From the NCBI GenBank assembly GCA_945871415.1, contig CAMBWG010000141.1, positions 1 to 6,189 of the forward strand: a stretch of DNA of 6,189 nt, written 5' to 3'. Below the pieces are notes generated by a model. It worked only from the letters and a program-made list of their open reading frames with translations. It did not search any database and was not told where the DNA came from. Origin of the DNA: an uncultured Desulfovibrio sp. GTDB taxonomy: Bacteria; Desulfobacterota; Desulfovibrionia; Desulfovibrionales; Desulfovibrionaceae. Within the stretch, counting starts at the first letter, position 1. Each line of letters begins with the position of its first letter. This document shows, piece after piece, positions 6,126 through 6,189 of this stretch. Both the position numbers and the translations under genes were made by a program.

Positions 6126-6189
6126 CATACGGCCGGTCGTTTCGCGGAAAAGGCACGTGTTTTCCGTTCACTTTGGGCCGGGCGGCGCT
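6126..6189 (+). repeat. Dispersed intergenic repeat, copy 2 (reaches the window edge)
   Basis: This is the second copy of the segment at 4743-4807, in the same orientation and 64 bp long up to the edge, so it may continue outside. The inner hairpin is kept as CGGAAAA (6145-6151) and TTTTCCG (6160-6166), with the outer pair changed from G-C to G-T. It lies behind the transglycosylase terminator, so it belongs to intergenic DNA and not to that transcript's coding part. Confidence 0.75.

Noticed and set aside
4743..6189. Composite mobile element bounded by the two repeat copies
   Set aside because: There is no transposase or integrase, the repeats are direct rather than terminal inverted, no target-site duplication is seen, and the enclosed gene is a housekeeping-type enzyme. 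A dispersed repeat is simpler.

Overview
The window looks like a stretch of ordinary chromosome from a GC-rich Gram-negative bacterium. A Desulfovibrionaceae-like (Desulfobacterota) host is my best guess. It rests on general gene style, GC content, a SulP-type anion transporter and GC-rich intergenic hairpin repeats, none of which is diagnostic. There are four confident genes. I see no rRNA, tRNA, insertion sequence, CRISPR array or phage gene.

Layout: Positions 1-530 hold no convincing gene. The first ~130 bases contain an open frame that runs off the left edge and is probably not real. Next comes a G-rich, C-poor stretch with degenerate repeats built around TGTGTC. It ends in a dense run of G-tracts overlapping a perfect 22-bp inverted repeat just behind dus. 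Positions 531-4533 are a minus-strand, probably co-transcribed set, in transcription order: a GAF protein with a histidine-kinase-like dimerisation domain but no ATPase domain (4533-3397, GTG start), a SulP-family anion transporter with a STAS domain (3334-1565), and a tRNA-dihydrouridine synthase (1568-531). SulP and dus overlap by 4 bp (ATGA). The 62-bp gap before sulP contains an 11-bp perfect-stem hairpin.

Positions 4534-4913 are a divergent intergenic region. It carries a sigma70-like promoter for the minus-strand set, copy 1 of a ~65-bp repeat, and the leader of the plus-strand gene. Positions 4914-6020 (+) encode a secreted SLT/MltC-like lytic transglycosylase, followed by a clear stem-loop terminator, a second small hairpin, and copy 2 of the repeat at the right edge.

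How the genes may work together: the minus-strand set joins a probable sensor or regulatory protein, an anion transporter and a tRNA-modifying enzyme. The overlap supports co-expression of the last two. A functional link between the GAF/DHp protein and the transporter's STAS domain is only a hypothesis. The transglycosylase is a separate transcription unit for peptidoglycan turnover. No complete new system is evident. The items most worth a second look are the kinase-like protein without its ATPase domain, the repeat flanking the transglycosylase, and the G-tract/inverted-repeat structure behind dus.
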